A stretch of DNA of 64,000 nt. Source: Paulinella micropora (lineage: Eukaryota > Cercozoa > Imbricatea > Euglyphida). This document shows positions 41,586-52,184 of the stretch, one piece after another; position 1 is the stretch's first letter; each line of letters starts with the position of its first letter. Both the position numbers and the translations under genes were made by a program. The notes beneath the pieces are model-generated. The model was not told the DNA's origin. It did no database searches and worked only from the letters and a program-made list of their open reading frames with translations. The stretch is taken from NCBI GenBank assembly GCA_009731375.1, contig BJOX01000160.1, positions 617,171-681,170 of the forward strand, written 5' to 3'.

Positions 41586-42395
41586 ATGCCTAAGCCCAGT
41601 CACTTCGTAGTCTTTGACGACGTTCAAGTAGAAAAGATGTTAGATAGCGAAATTAGAAAGTATCGGATACATAGGATAAGACCTGTCGGAGAACTAGAGC
41701 ATCCCGAAATGTCCGCAGAAAGTATCGTAGAGGATCAAACCACTGCGTTACTGTACCTGACATTGAAGGTACCAAAGGCAATCGTTGATGAGGGATTAAC
41801 CGCGAAAGAGTTGAAAGCAGGGATTTATAAGGAGATTGAAGCTCTAAATTCTTTAGCACTTACACGTGGGTAAGCCCTAAGGAAGCGAGAGAAAAAGGGG
41901 TAAAAGTAGTGAGACTAACATGGGTACATAAAGTCAAACTAGACGAAAAGGAACGTAAGTTCATTAAGTCAAGGTTAGCTTTGTGGGGAGATATGCTAGA
42001 GCCAGGAGTTAGCTATAACCCAGATCAATTATTTGTGCCCTGTGCCGCGCATCGCTCATTATTCTTTTTGTCTAAGCTTGCAGCATGGCATGGACATAAG
42101 CTATACGTATAGACTTCAAAAATGCTTATCTAAATGCATGAATGCATTATCCTGTTTATGCTTATGCACCCGATGGGATAGACAGTGAAGAGCATGAAGG
42201 CATGATATGGAGAGTATATGGAGCTCTGTATGGCGCGCCGCAAGCTGGTAGAAGATGGTATGAGATTTTAGCCCTAAGTTAGAGGAATTAGGATTCAGGT
42301 TACTAGACTCAGATCTTTGGTTTTTCGTTGAAAAAGATAAACCGATAAGAGATGCTATCATTTGTATTTTCCATGTAGATAATCTTATTTTCTCA
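41586..42395 (+). pseudogene. copia element 2 reverse transcriptase, broken
   Basis: Fragments in order: KPSHFVVFDDVQVEKMLDSE, EGLTAKELKAGIYKEIEALN, VVRLTWVHKVKLDEKERKF (the TxxVxxxK opening), YAPDGIDSEEHEGMIWRVYG and LYGAPQAGRRWYE (the conserved LYGLKQAxRxW), then IFHVDNLIFSAP at about 42370-42395. The catalytic xVDD reads HVDN. Stops at 41873, 42113 and elsewhere. Confidence 0.8.
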
Positions 42396-42461
42396 GCTCC
42401 TAACGAACAAGCGTATGACCGTTTCGCTAGTAAACTAGAAAGGTTTTATCCCCTTAAGCGT

Positions 42462-43238
42462 TTGGGAGTGGCTAAGGAGTTCAAAGGAATAGAGATAGTT
42501 CAGGAAGGAGGACGCATTTTATTGCATCAGAAGAAGTATCAGAAACAGATTTTAAAGAATGTAGGATATGCCGATGTTAGACCAGTAAGCACTCCCAGTG
42601 CAGAACATGAGCCCGAACCTATGGGAGAAACAAGCGCTCTTAGAAAACATTCAATTCCTAGTTTGGTAGGTAAACTTTTGTTTCTAACTAAGATGACACG
42701 TCCAGATGCTGATCAAGCACTGAATGCAGCTAGCGTGATGCAATCAGTAAATCCAGGACTTGCTTATTCTTTACTAGGTAGGATCTTCAGATATATGAAA
42801 AGTTCGTATCGCGGTATTGCATTTCACGGGCCTAAATCGTCACAAGAAGGAAGGACGTACCCCAAGATTACTTTATGGCCAGATGCTGCGCATAAGGCCG
42901 GAAAGTCACGTACATGTTATTTAGTGCTTTGGGGTGGAGACCCGGTAGCTTGGTTATCGAAACGACAGACTAGAATTGCACTAAGTTCTAATGACGCGGA
43001 AATTTTTGCAGCAGCAGAGTGCATACGAGAAGGATTGGCTATCGGACACATCACAGAAGAGTTAGGTATAGCACAGAAAGGGTCGATAGAGCTTTACGAA
43101 GATAATGCACAGAGGGGAATGTCAGGACCACGTACTAAACACTTGCCCTTAGAACTGCATTTCATTCTTCATGCACAGAGAGACAATGAGATTAAGTTTG
43201 TAAAGGTAGGAACTAAGAAACAAATAGCAGACCTATGA
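42462..43238 (+). pseudogene. copia element 2 RNase H
   Basis: 258 open codons: GVAKEFKGIEIVQEGGRIL, HQKKYQKQILKNVGYADVRP, PSLVGKLLFLTKMTRPDADQ, LWPDAAHKAGKSRTCYLVLW (Asp), QTRIALSSNDAEIFAAAECI (Glu position), IELYEDNAQRGMSGPRTKHL (Asp), FVKVGTKKQIADL. A TGA replaces the next codon, after which TKHVPKDEFEYL continues in frame. Confidence 0.85.
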
Positions 43239-43330
43239 ACCAAACATGTTCCTAAGGACGAATTCGAATATCTCGCTAGTAAATTTATGGTAACACTTGA
43301 TCCACAATTTTACATCTCAAGTCTGCAAAC

Positions 43331-43543
43331 TCACGCAACATACGCAAATTCACGCAAAGTCAACTCATGTTGTTGTTTTGTGATTCTTCTCTCTTTGAAG
43401 TGTGCAGGAAGTGTTTTGCGCAGGTAGTCGAGCGGCATCTTTTGGCGTTGAGTTTCCGTTGAAGTAGAAGTCGAGCGCGAGAACGAAGCGCGTGGATTAT
43501 CCAGCATCGGTCGTTGATCGCGGCAAGAGCGGAAGAAGAGCAT
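43331..43543 (-). CDS. antisense ORF in the 3' region of copia element 2
   Basis: A 70-codon minus frame, MLFFRSCRDQRPMLDNPRAS onward, with QKMPLDYLRKTLPAHF. The related element remnant at 56038-56168 encodes on its minus strand LNMQLNYLRKILPSQ in an aligned place, and that frame runs on into a methyltransferase. So this is likely the truncated start of an antisense accessory gene. Confidence 0.4.
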   Translation of the reverse strand: MLFFRSCRDQRPMLDNPRASFSRSTSTSTETQRQKMPLDYLRKTLPAHFKERRITKQQHELTLREFAYVA

Positions 43544-43981
43544 CAGCCGACAGAGCGGAATTTGGCGGGAGTAGTTTTTATTGGCGGAATGGCAAATTTA
43601 ATTGATTATATTGAACTCATTGAGTCATAATGTAATTCAGTTTAAGTACTGATGTGGTCATACTGTAAGGACCTACTGCTATTGTTTTAATCGTATCGAA
43701 ATTATTATTTCAGGTTGTCAAATTGTGACTGTCATTTCAGTTTTCCAACCTGAAATAGAGGCCATTACGAGAGGCCATTGCCGCAATGAAGCGAAGGCGG
43801 GCGGACTAGAACAGGATTGGCAAATTTTCAGTTTTGATACTTAACTATTATTTGAGGTTGTCAAACTGTGACTTTCATTTCAGTTTTTCAACCTGAAATA
43901 AGGGCCATTATCGTAATATGCAATAGTTATTAATTGTAGATGTATTGATTACTTATAACTTGCATTATCGACATAGAACTA

Positions 43982-43988
43982 AGGGGGA
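43982..43988 (+). promoter_or_regulatory. polypurine tract, copia element 2
   Basis: AGGGGGA followed by GC directly before the 3' LTR at 43991. Confidence 0.85.
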
Positions 43989-43990
43989 GC

Positions 43991-44306
43991 GTTGGTAGGA
44001 CAATTACGTTTTACTTTTAGTGATTACTTTGTGACTGGTAAGTAATTTATCCGTATAGTTCTAGTCAATAATTGTAACGGACGTAACGGTCCATATTGGC
44101 ATTCAGAATTGGACACTAATGATTGTGTAATAATTACAGTCGTGCGGACTTTATTTCAGTTTCATTATTACCTTTGAGTTTGTCAGTTCTGCTATCTACG
44201 TGCGGATTAAAAGTGTCGATTGGTATCGTGGCTTCTAACGGAGTCTCTCAGCAAACCGGCGTCTAAGGTATTAGGTCCGTGAGTGACCGGGTATTACCTA
44301 ATCAAC
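43991..44306 (+). repeat. 3' LTR of copia element 2
   Basis: Nearly identical to 35671-35987 (two substitutions and one missing T). Followed by the duplicated GCGCCCC. Confidence 0.95.
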
Positions 44307-44856
44307 GCGCCCCCCAGTCAAGTCAGGCCTAATCGACAGAAGAAGATTATGGCCTACTCACACCTTATCCTATGTTATGAGTGGTAGTCAGGTAAATATG
44401 TAATACAGGCGTAGCATAAACAAGTTACATATATAGCATCGATATATGCGGTATACAAGATGATCCGAATATACAGATAATATATGGAGTGAACCTGATT
44501 GTACTAGCTAATCTACCATGAAATGTGACCTATCTGAACTATTGATTATTCTACTACTCGGTAGTATGTATTATAAAATTTGTCAGCGCTTCCCGTAGAG
44601 GGGTAACAAAGAATGACAAAAGTAATATGATGTATAGGACAAATACAAATATCTGTAATTATTGGCTGGTCTGGTACAGTCCAGGTTGGCAAGAGAAGAG
44701 CAACGGGACGCAGGGTTCAGTGAGAAAATTACGACCTCTTTGATGGCATCCCTCGCCGACAGCTGCATGGAACAGAAACACATACCATATCATGCCTAAA
44801 CTTGCTATTTTATTGATAGATTGGTAGCTGCGCACAGCATAAGAGCTCGTGCCGTG
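44307..44856. other. no gene seen
   Basis: Right flank of copia element 2, then the 3' flank of the phosphatase gene. AATAAA on the minus strand at 44809-44814 lies 43 bases after that gene's stop and is its likely poly(A) signal. Confidence 0.5.
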
Positions 44857-45128
44857 CTATGATGTGCTGGTGACCGCGGGGTCGGACACCAATGTGAGGC
44901 CCACGGCCAGCACGGTGCCGGTGCGCCCCTTTCCTGCCCACCACCAGCCAACACATGTACAGGAAGACACCAAAGCACAGAAGCCATGCAAGTAAAGAGT
45001 TCAAAACGAGACGAGAAGACCTGCCATGCAGTGCACCGACACCGCACCATTCTTCATCTCCTTGGCCTCCAACAAAACCTGAGAACAGAAAAAAGGAGCA
45101 GAAAGTGTGTGTGTGTGTGTGTGTGTGT

Positions 45129-45167
<39 letters not shown>

Positions 45168-46690
45168 ACACACACAGAGAGGGAGGGAGAGCGGGAGAGA
45201 GAAAAAAAAAAGAGAGAGAGAGAGAGAGAGGAGGAAGAGGAGGAGGAGGAGGAGCAGCAGCAGCAGCAGCAGGAGAAGGAGCAGGAAGCATGAAGAAAAC
45301 AAAGCAAAAACTAACAAAAGAAATAGAAGGGAGGAAATGGATAATCAAGGGAGAATGAACAGGAAAAAACATGAAAGAATCAACAGGAGGCAAAAGCAAA
45401 GAAAGAATAAAAAGCAGGTGGTGTATGGTTTGCGGGTCTGTGGTGGGGGCCGGCCTGTGCGATCTGTTCCAGCGTCTGCTGCGAGGGCGGATGCATGTCC
45501 TCCACCGGGAAGTGCAGGTAGCGCACGCCCTGCCGTGCCACATCCCAACAAGATCTAGCACATATTGAAAGTGGGTTCGTTGCTACAGCAAAGAAAAGAT
45601 TTGTGCTGCAAGAAAAGAAGCAGCAGAATGTGCATCAAAATCTGGTCTATGTCCATGGTCTTTAGTATTAGATCGGATTTTCAATTTTTTTGTGGAAGAG
45701 AATTCCATGAATCCTTACAACAGAAAGAACGTGTTCATTTGCAAAATAGTTGATACCGACGGACTTACTTACTTAAAAAAAAAAAAAAAAAAACTCTTCT
45801 AGGTTCTGACTGACTGCCATACTGAAAGTTCGTTTTAACGACACACAGGTGCATATATTCCTACTTCTTTTTGCTCGCTTTGCTCTTCTCCCTCTTCTGA
45901 GCAGCATGTCTGAAGCTAAGGCTAACGACCGGAGAGTAATGTTTGCGTGAGCCGACACTAGCTAACGCACAAGCCGACTGCCACTCAGCCTGTTCCCTTG
46001 TATGTATGTATGGATGCATGCATGTACATCTGTATATGTTTACGTACGTCGATATATATGTATGTATGTATGTATTATTTACGTGCGTACGTACGTACGT
46101 ATGTATGTATGTCTGTGGTTTGGTGACCGCGGCGGCGAGTTTCTGAGCCACCACGGGGTTGATCCTGCACAGCGTGGTCTCGTTAGCTGACTCTGACCTG
46201 AACTAGACTGCACTGTGACAAATCCCTGAGCAAGGTGGCACTGCAGACGGGAATGGACGGTTATCTTGAAATTTTTGTTGTGTATTGCTGCAATCCTTAT
46301 GTGCTACACCTGCAGTGAATTATGCTGCCAGCGATTTCGTTGAGTTAACGCTGCGCGGTGGTTCAACGGGGCTGGCGCAGTGCAGCAGAGTGAAGAAGCC
46401 GCTTACTGCTCCTGAAGGCAGATCAACGTCTTAACGCCCTTCTGCTTCAGCTCTGCAGCCACCTGACAACAATCGCGTCCGCAGTGGCAGGGGGTCCAGG
46501 GCAAAGGCGAGGAGCATGGGCAGAGATGGCTGCGATACATGTCAGCCGGCTGTGCAACATGGCCAAGCCCTAGAAGGTAGACAAAGCAGAGTACGGGCAG
46601 AGCAAGAAGGTAATGGGTGGGAAAGGAAACCGCGGGCATGTCATCAGGCGAGGGGCCGCCATGCCAGCCAGGAGCTGCAAACGTCCCACG
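44857..46690 (-). CDS. dual-specificity protein phosphatase-like gene, six exons
   Basis: Exons on the minus strand with compatible phases: 46690-46631 (GTFAAPGWHGGPSPDDMPA), 46462-46407 (VAAELKQKGVKTLICLQE), 46197-46128 (ETTLCRINPVVAQKLAAA), 45529-45455 (GVRYLHFPVEDMHPPSQQT), 45078-45021 (EMKNGAVSVHCMAG) and 44933-44857 (KGRTGTVLAVGLTLVSDP, stop TAG). Joining exons 5 and 6 gives HCMAGKGRTGT, the HCX5R phosphatase loop with Cys nucleophile and Arg. The Asp of FPVEDMHPPS fits the general acid. It hydrolyses a phosphoester on protein, lipid or glucan; which one is open. Introns are GT-AG except 45454-45079, which begins GC. Introns carry CATA and GA/GT microsatellites. The C-terminus is short for the family, and a 5' exon with the start codon is not found. 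Confidence 0.75.
45100..45275. repeat. (TG)n(GA)n(GGA)n(GCA)n microsatellite in intron
   Basis: Compound simple repeat inside the fourth intron of the phosphatase gene. The coding-like Ser/Leu and Arg/Glu frames here come from the repeat. Confidence 0.9.
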
Positions 46691-47366
46691 CTACACATGG
46701 TAAAACAACAGAAACAAAGACTTCGCACAAAGAACGTCTCTCTTGACTCTACCTCTTTATAACCTCTAGGCACATGTCTGAAACACATGCGTACGCATCA
46801 AGAGAAACGAAAGAGAAACACTCTCTCTGTGTATGTGTGTGCCGTGTGCATGTGCGTCTGTCATAGAGAGAGAGAGAGAGAGAGAGAGAAAGGATAGAAA
46901 AAAGGAGACAAGACGAAAGAGAGCCAACATAATTGCGTCTTCTTGTATGATGTATGGATGCACGCATGCATAATTACATGTATGCATGTACACCGATGTG
47001 TGCATGTCTGTTTGTATGTACCTATGTATGTATGCATCTATTTATGCATTCATCATGGGTACACGTATTCTTGATGTATGCGAATATACGTACTTATCTT
47101 ACACTTGAGTACATGTATATATTTTGCATTTTTCTGCATTTACGTAGATATTTTACGTCAAAGATTTGTGTATGTATACATAAGTGTTTTCATAATTGCA
47201 GCAGTAAAGAAATGCTTGCGCTTACGTACATATACACGTATATACCACGTACGTACATGCATGCATGCATACATGCATTATATGTGTATGTATGTATGTA
47301 TGTATTTATGTATGTATGTATGTATTATGTATACCTACCTACATACATACATACATACAAACATAC

Positions 47367-47418
<52 letters not shown>

Positions 47419-47793
47419 CGAGCTGAATCACCCCAGGAATCACGAAAGAAAAGTTGGAGGCCATGGACCTGCACATACATGCATACATGCATATATATCT
47501 GCATACGTGCATATACGTGCACAAATATATACATACATCCATCCATTCATGAATAAGATGCATAGAATGTGAATAAGTGCATACGTATAAGTATACGCAC
47601 GTACATGTGTACACACACATACATATATATGTAGACATCCATCCATCCATACATACATTCATACATGGATACACATACATACATACATACATACATACAG
47701 ACATAGATACAGACAGGCATACATATAAACATGCATACATGCATACATACATACATACACAAAGACAGATACAAGAGAGAGACTCCTTATCTG
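46691..47793. repeat. microsatellite-rich region
   Basis: (GA)n at 46866-46890 and 47371-47414, (TATG)n at 47280-47330, (CATA)n at 47340-47370 and 47640-47760, with CATGCATGTAC mixtures. It may hold the first exon and promoter of the phosphatase, but I could not find them. Confidence 0.7.
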
Positions 47794-47934
47794 TTAAAGC
47801 TTACCACCCCTCTTAGTTAATTTACGGTTATGTAGTACAAGCTTGATGATCTTCCTAGAATAACCTTTTGGGTTTACTAAATAAATGAAGAAGACGAACA
47901 AGAACAAAAAGGGAAAAAAAGAAACAAAAAAGAA

Positions 47935-48010
47935 AGAAAGATAGAAGCGCGGAAGGAAGGAAGGAAGGAACGAAGGAAGGAAGGAAGGAACGAAGGAAGG
48001 AAGGAAGAGA
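47935..48010. repeat. (GGAA)n microsatellite
   Basis: GGAAGGAAGGAA with C variants, adjoining the (AAT)n tail of SINE copy A. Confidence 0.9.
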
Positions 48011-48080
<70 letters not shown>

Positions 48081-48467
48081 GTGCTTCTCTGTCAATGGCT
48101 GATGCATTTCTGCACATGCGCCTCCATCNNNNNNNNNNNNNNNNNNNNNNNNNNNNNNNNNNNNNNNNNNNNNNNNNNNNNNNNNNNNNNNNNNNNNNNN
48201 NNNNNNNNNNNNNNNNNNNNNNNNNNNNNNNNNNNNNNNNNNNNNNNNNNNNNNNNNNNNNNNNNNNNNNNNNNNNNNNNNNNNNNNNNNNNNNNNNNNN
48301 NNNNNNNNNNNNNNNNNNNNNNNNNNNNNNNNNNNNNNNNNNNNNNNNNNNNNNNNNNNNNNNNNNNNNNNNNNNNNNNNNNNNNAAAATACTGGTGGCA
48401 CCGACGGGAATCGAACTGGCGACAGGGCCCAGATGGTAGAACTTGACCACTGGGCTATCACGGTGTC
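48011..48467 (-). mobile_element. tRNA-derived SINE, copy A
   Basis: Read on minus: tRNA-like head 48467-48397, then body, then an assembly gap of 257 N (48129-48385), the body end GATGGAGGCGCATGTGCAG, and a (TTA)n tail 48079-48011. The head has A box TAGCCCAGTGG and B box GTTCGATTC, which promote polymerase III transcription. Confidence 0.8.
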
Positions 48468-48468
48468 C

Positions 48469-48509
<41 letters not shown>

Positions 48510-48803
48510 TAATAATAACAATAATAACAATAATAACAATAATAACAATAATAACAATAATATAGTGCTTCTCAGTCAATGGCGAATGCATTTCTGCACA
48601 TGTGCCTCCATCGTCCCACCCGTGAGGGGAGTACGAAGATTTGACGATAGGCTCTACTGACACCCCCGCAAGGCAGCTCCAAGCCTTCCAGACAGACCAA
48701 TACTTTCAAAGAAAATATCCTTTGAAAATACTGGCACCGACGGGAATCGAACTGGCGACAGGTCCCAGATGGTAGACCTCAACCACTGGGCTATCGCGGT
48801 GCC
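48468..48803 (-). mobile_element. tRNA-derived SINE, copy B (most complete)
   Basis: Head 48803-48733 (71 bases) begins GGCACCGCGATAGCCCAGTG and ends CGTCGGTGCC, so the acceptor ends pair over seven bases. A box TAGCCCAGTGG and B box GTTCGATTC match their consensus. Body 48732-48563, then a (TTATTATTG)n tail 48562-48468. The T stem no longer pairs, so it is a SINE head and not a working tRNA gene. Confidence 0.85.
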
Positions 48804-48807
48804 GCAA

Positions 48808-49042
48808 TAACAATAATTTAATAATAATAATAATTATAATCATAATCATAATAATAATAATAGTGCTTCTCTGTCAATAGCTGATGCAAATCTGCACATG
48901 CGCCTCCATCGTCTCACCCGTGAGGGGAGTACGAAGAATTGACGATAGGCTCTAATGACACCCCCGCACGGGCAGTTCCAACACTTCCAGACGGACCGGT
49001 ATGTTTAATGAAAATACTGGTGGCACCGACGGGAATCGAACT
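48808..49042 (-). mobile_element. tRNA-derived SINE, copy C, head truncated
   Basis: Tail (TTA)n at 48862-48812, body homologous to copy B, and only the last 21 bases of the head (49042-49022). Its 5' end joins another dispersed repeat at 49044. Confidence 0.8.
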
Positions 49043-49043
49043 G

Positions 49044-49145
49044 CTTTTTTTGTTCGGCTTCACTGAGATAATATAACTAACGAGACATCATTCTCATCTT
49101 TTGAGGATTGTGTTTGGTTGTATTACCGACTTTTTCTACGAGCTA
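49044..49145. repeat. dispersed direct repeat, copy 1
   Basis: About 100 bases (GCTTCACTGAGATAATATA, GACATCATTCTCATCTTTTG, GTGTTTGGTTGTATTACCGA) repeated at 51838-51930 in the same orientation with about 90% identity. Unknown family; could be ends of a 2.8-kb element. Confidence 0.8.
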
Positions 49146-49724
49146 TCATTGGGGGCATTACATGATTGATTACTACAGTATTAATCATAGTAGATCAGTT
49201 ATGAATTCTGCGTGAAAACTACGTGACAAGATATGAAACACTACCGGACACTAATAATGGTACATGATTAAACATGAAGTATCACCCGGTTTGAGTAATA
49301 CTAAAAGGAGGAAAAAACTTCCGTCGCAAGAAGAAATGACTGAGAAATTATGGCGATGAAATAAATGAATAACTTAAAATCATTACGTTTCAATTTGTAG
49401 GGTGTCTCTGCTTGACTTCTAGCATACTATCATTGAAAAGAGCCTAAATGATGGCACAAGTCCGGCCCACGAATTTGCAGATATTTAAAGTTGGCATTCA
49501 TTGTTGGCAAGAAACACAAACACACCAAAACAAAACAAAACAAAACAAAACAAAACAACAACAACAACAACAACAACAACAAAAAAAAAAAGGACAAGAC
49601 AAGAAAGGAAGAAAGGCCCGAGAGAGAGAGAGAGAGACAGAGAGAGAACTGCTGCTGTAGTACGAGTCTTCAAACTAGATTGTCGAAAAGAAAATAAAGT
49701 TCGAGACAGTGTGTGTGTGTATGC

Positions 49725-49765
<41 letters not shown>

Positions 49766-49964
49766 TTAGAGAGTTAGAGAGAGAGATTGAGTGTGTGTGT
49801 GTGTACACACACACACACACACGCAAATAAATACACACGAACACAAAATCCTATTCACTTCACACACACAGACACAGACACAGACACACACACACACAGT
49901 GACACACACACGCACACACGCACACACACACATACAAACACACACACACACACACACACACTAA

Positions 49965-50001
<37 letters not shown>

Positions 50002-51837
50002 GGAGTACTACAACGGATTGGATTGATGAATCAAGTGTGACGTGACCAAACGAAGCCCAGAACATGCAGCAACTTCGACGTAATAGCAAGTCACAAAAAA
50101 ACTGTCGTGGCAGCATATGCCTGTGTGCACTCAACATGAAGACAATCCAATCCCTAACGCAAACCCCAATCTGTGGGGCACATATGTCCAACACCTTTTA
50201 GTATTCCTTTTACGACACAAAATAATACAGGAGACCCGTCATAAAAAATCCCAACGGATATATAGTGCTGACAAATGGCAATTGCAATTGCACCGGAAAG
50301 TCAAAAAAATTTTGCATTAGAAAAAAAAGGGTTGGAAAGAACAGACAGTCTGTTGAGCTATGCTGCACCTGTGCTCGAGGTTGCTGGCGGGAGCCCAGGA
50401 AAGGGACTACGTGTTGATGCAAGTTTTTTTGCAAACTCAGTTGTCTCGCAGCATTCTTTTCTGTCGGAAATCAGAGCATCAAAATGTATGGAAGCGAGGT
50501 TGGCTGTCATGTTTGTTTGCTGTTCGACCTGGGTCAGTACTTGGGTCACAGGATGTTTTTAGCCAGAAAGATAATTAGGTGCATCTTGATGTATGTACGC
50601 CAGATCTTACGCCATGACTAAACAATTTCCTGGCTTGCCTGTCTTTTCCCAAGGCTGCATTACAACATGCTTGGTCTACTTGTTTTCCCTCCGACCGACC
50701 ACCTGTTTCTCTTTCTCCTTGCGTAATCTGTGTGCATTGCCCCACGTCCCACAGCATGTCATGCGGCTACCCAGATCTAACAAGATAGTTTGGCCTAAGA
50801 TTTAGGCCTGCAACACAACCTTACACCTTGGTACAGTTCACATCTCTGCTGCTGAGTTCTGCACATTTTGAATAGATATGGCAAGCTTGCGTCCTTCCCC
50901 ATGCAGACACGCACGCACAAACGTGCCAGATCAATAGGATAGACCCAGGGGACGTGTCTTGTCATGTACCCTGCGACTGTTAGAGCTCCTCAGGACAGAA
51001 AGAGGCCCAAAGTTGCACTCCAGATTTCTAGTCAGTACATATTTTGGCCAGTATCACACGTGACTGTCATCCACACGCCCTCTCTACCACATCTCATGAC
51101 ATGCTTTTAAAGCCAGTGCTTGGGCCCTGCAACTTATATATTTCCAGCTCCATCGTTTAGCTTTCTGGGGCAGTGCCAGACGCTTCCGAACTATGGTTGG
51201 TGGCTTTCACATTCATCCATTTTGCTTACTGTTTTTGTCACACAAGTGCGCTACACACACAAACTAAGTACATGGTCTTTCATCCAACGAAAAGGCAGAC
51301 TGACACATCATATTTGCCACCGCGGTGGATGCATATGTCTTTATTTATGTGTGCATGTGTGTGTATGTATGTATGTGTATGTGCATGTATGTATATATCT
51401 GTGTATGGTATCTGGGTATGTGTGCATGTATGTGTGTATGTAGGTATGCGTATATGTGTGTGTCTGTATGTGTGCATGTGTGTATTGTACGTGTTGCATG
51501 TGTGTATTGTACGTGTTGCATGTATGCATGCATGCATCCATCCATCCATGAATGTATGCATGTGTGCCTGTGTGTTCAACTTGTATGTTTGTGTGTATAT
51601 ATTCATTTATTAATGTATGTCAGTGTGTATTAGCCTAAATGAATAACATCGAAACATGAAGGTTTGAAATAATGAGCATCGAAGCCACGCCGGAATATTG
51701 TATTTAATATAAATGGTCGGGTTGCCTTCAAAGTGTAGGCATCACCCCCTGGATAGCAGGTAAAATGTACACTTTTCCAGTATCGTTTGTCCGGATTGGA
51801 CCTTGTGCAATTTTATTCCTGGTCTGTTGCAGTTTTC
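49146..51837. other. intergenic, microsatellites only
   Basis: Between the two direct repeats. Contains (AAAAC)n/(CAA)n at 49520-49590, (GA)n and (CA)n at 49620-50000 and (TATG)n at 51340-51620. A 95-codon plus frame at 50275 has no recognisable feature. No gene supported. Confidence 0.5.
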
Positions 51838-51930
51838 TTTTTCTGCTTCACTGAGCTAATATAGCGAGACATCATTCTCATCTTTTGAGGACTGTGTTTG
51901 GTTGTATTACCGACTTTTTATACTAGCTAT
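51838..51930. repeat. dispersed direct repeat, copy 2
   Basis: Matches 49044-49145. It leads directly to a GATACCATATGGTATC palindrome at about 51954-51970. Confidence 0.75.
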
Positions 51931-51953
51931 CTACTGCCTATGTGCCTGTGCCT

Positions 51954-52158
51954 GGATACCATATGGTATCAAGAATTACCTGATTTCCGGACCTGAAAAA
52001 AATAATAATATCAAAAAATTTATTAATAATATTAATAAATATTGTTTTTCAATTATCAAAATTAAGAATAATTTAGTACAAATTGTTTGGAGGCCGCTGC
52101 CTCAGTGTCTGGTTGCCAACGCGCTTAAGTAAAAAAAGGGTCTGATACCATGTGGTAA
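51954..52158. other. AT-rich segment bounded by GATACCATATGG-type palindromes
   Basis: GATACCATATGGTATC, a perfect 16-bp palindrome, lies at the left and TGATACCATGTGGTAAC at the right (about 52142-52158). The same core makes up the 38-bp palindrome at 57962. The family may be a short palindromic mobile sequence. Confidence 0.4.
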
Positions 52159-52184
52159 CAAAAAAAAACGTACTTCAAAAGCGA

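Larger units (their letters stand above)
35671..44306 (+). mobile_element. Ty1/copia retrotransposon, element 2, complete but decayed inside
   Basis: 8.6 kb with LTRs 35671-35987 and 43991-44306 that differ at only two bases and one indel, half-tRNA primer site, gag with CCHC knuckle, two to three extra ORFs, protease, integrase, RT, RNase H, an antisense ORF and a polypurine tract. Inside, integrase and RT are broken by many stops and frameshifts. Gaps at 36057-36066 and 37619-37633. A third, older relative is at 56038-56839. Confidence 0.93.

Noticed and set aside
45001-45561. Single continuous minus-strand ORF across the phosphatase region
   Set aside because: The frame runs through GA/GT microsatellite; only the exon-sized pieces with splice signals carry phosphatase motifs.
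47877-48663. Long minus-strand frame through the N run
   Set aside because: It consists of TTA/GGAA repeats and unknown bases, not protein.
48397-48803. Functional tRNA genes on the minus strand
   Set aside because: A and B boxes and the acceptor ends are good, but the T stem does not pair and the sequences continue into a SINE body with a TTA tail.
50275-50578. Plus-strand ORFs of 95 and 72 codons
   Set aside because: Two overlapping frames of equal quality and no recognisable feature; neither can be supported.
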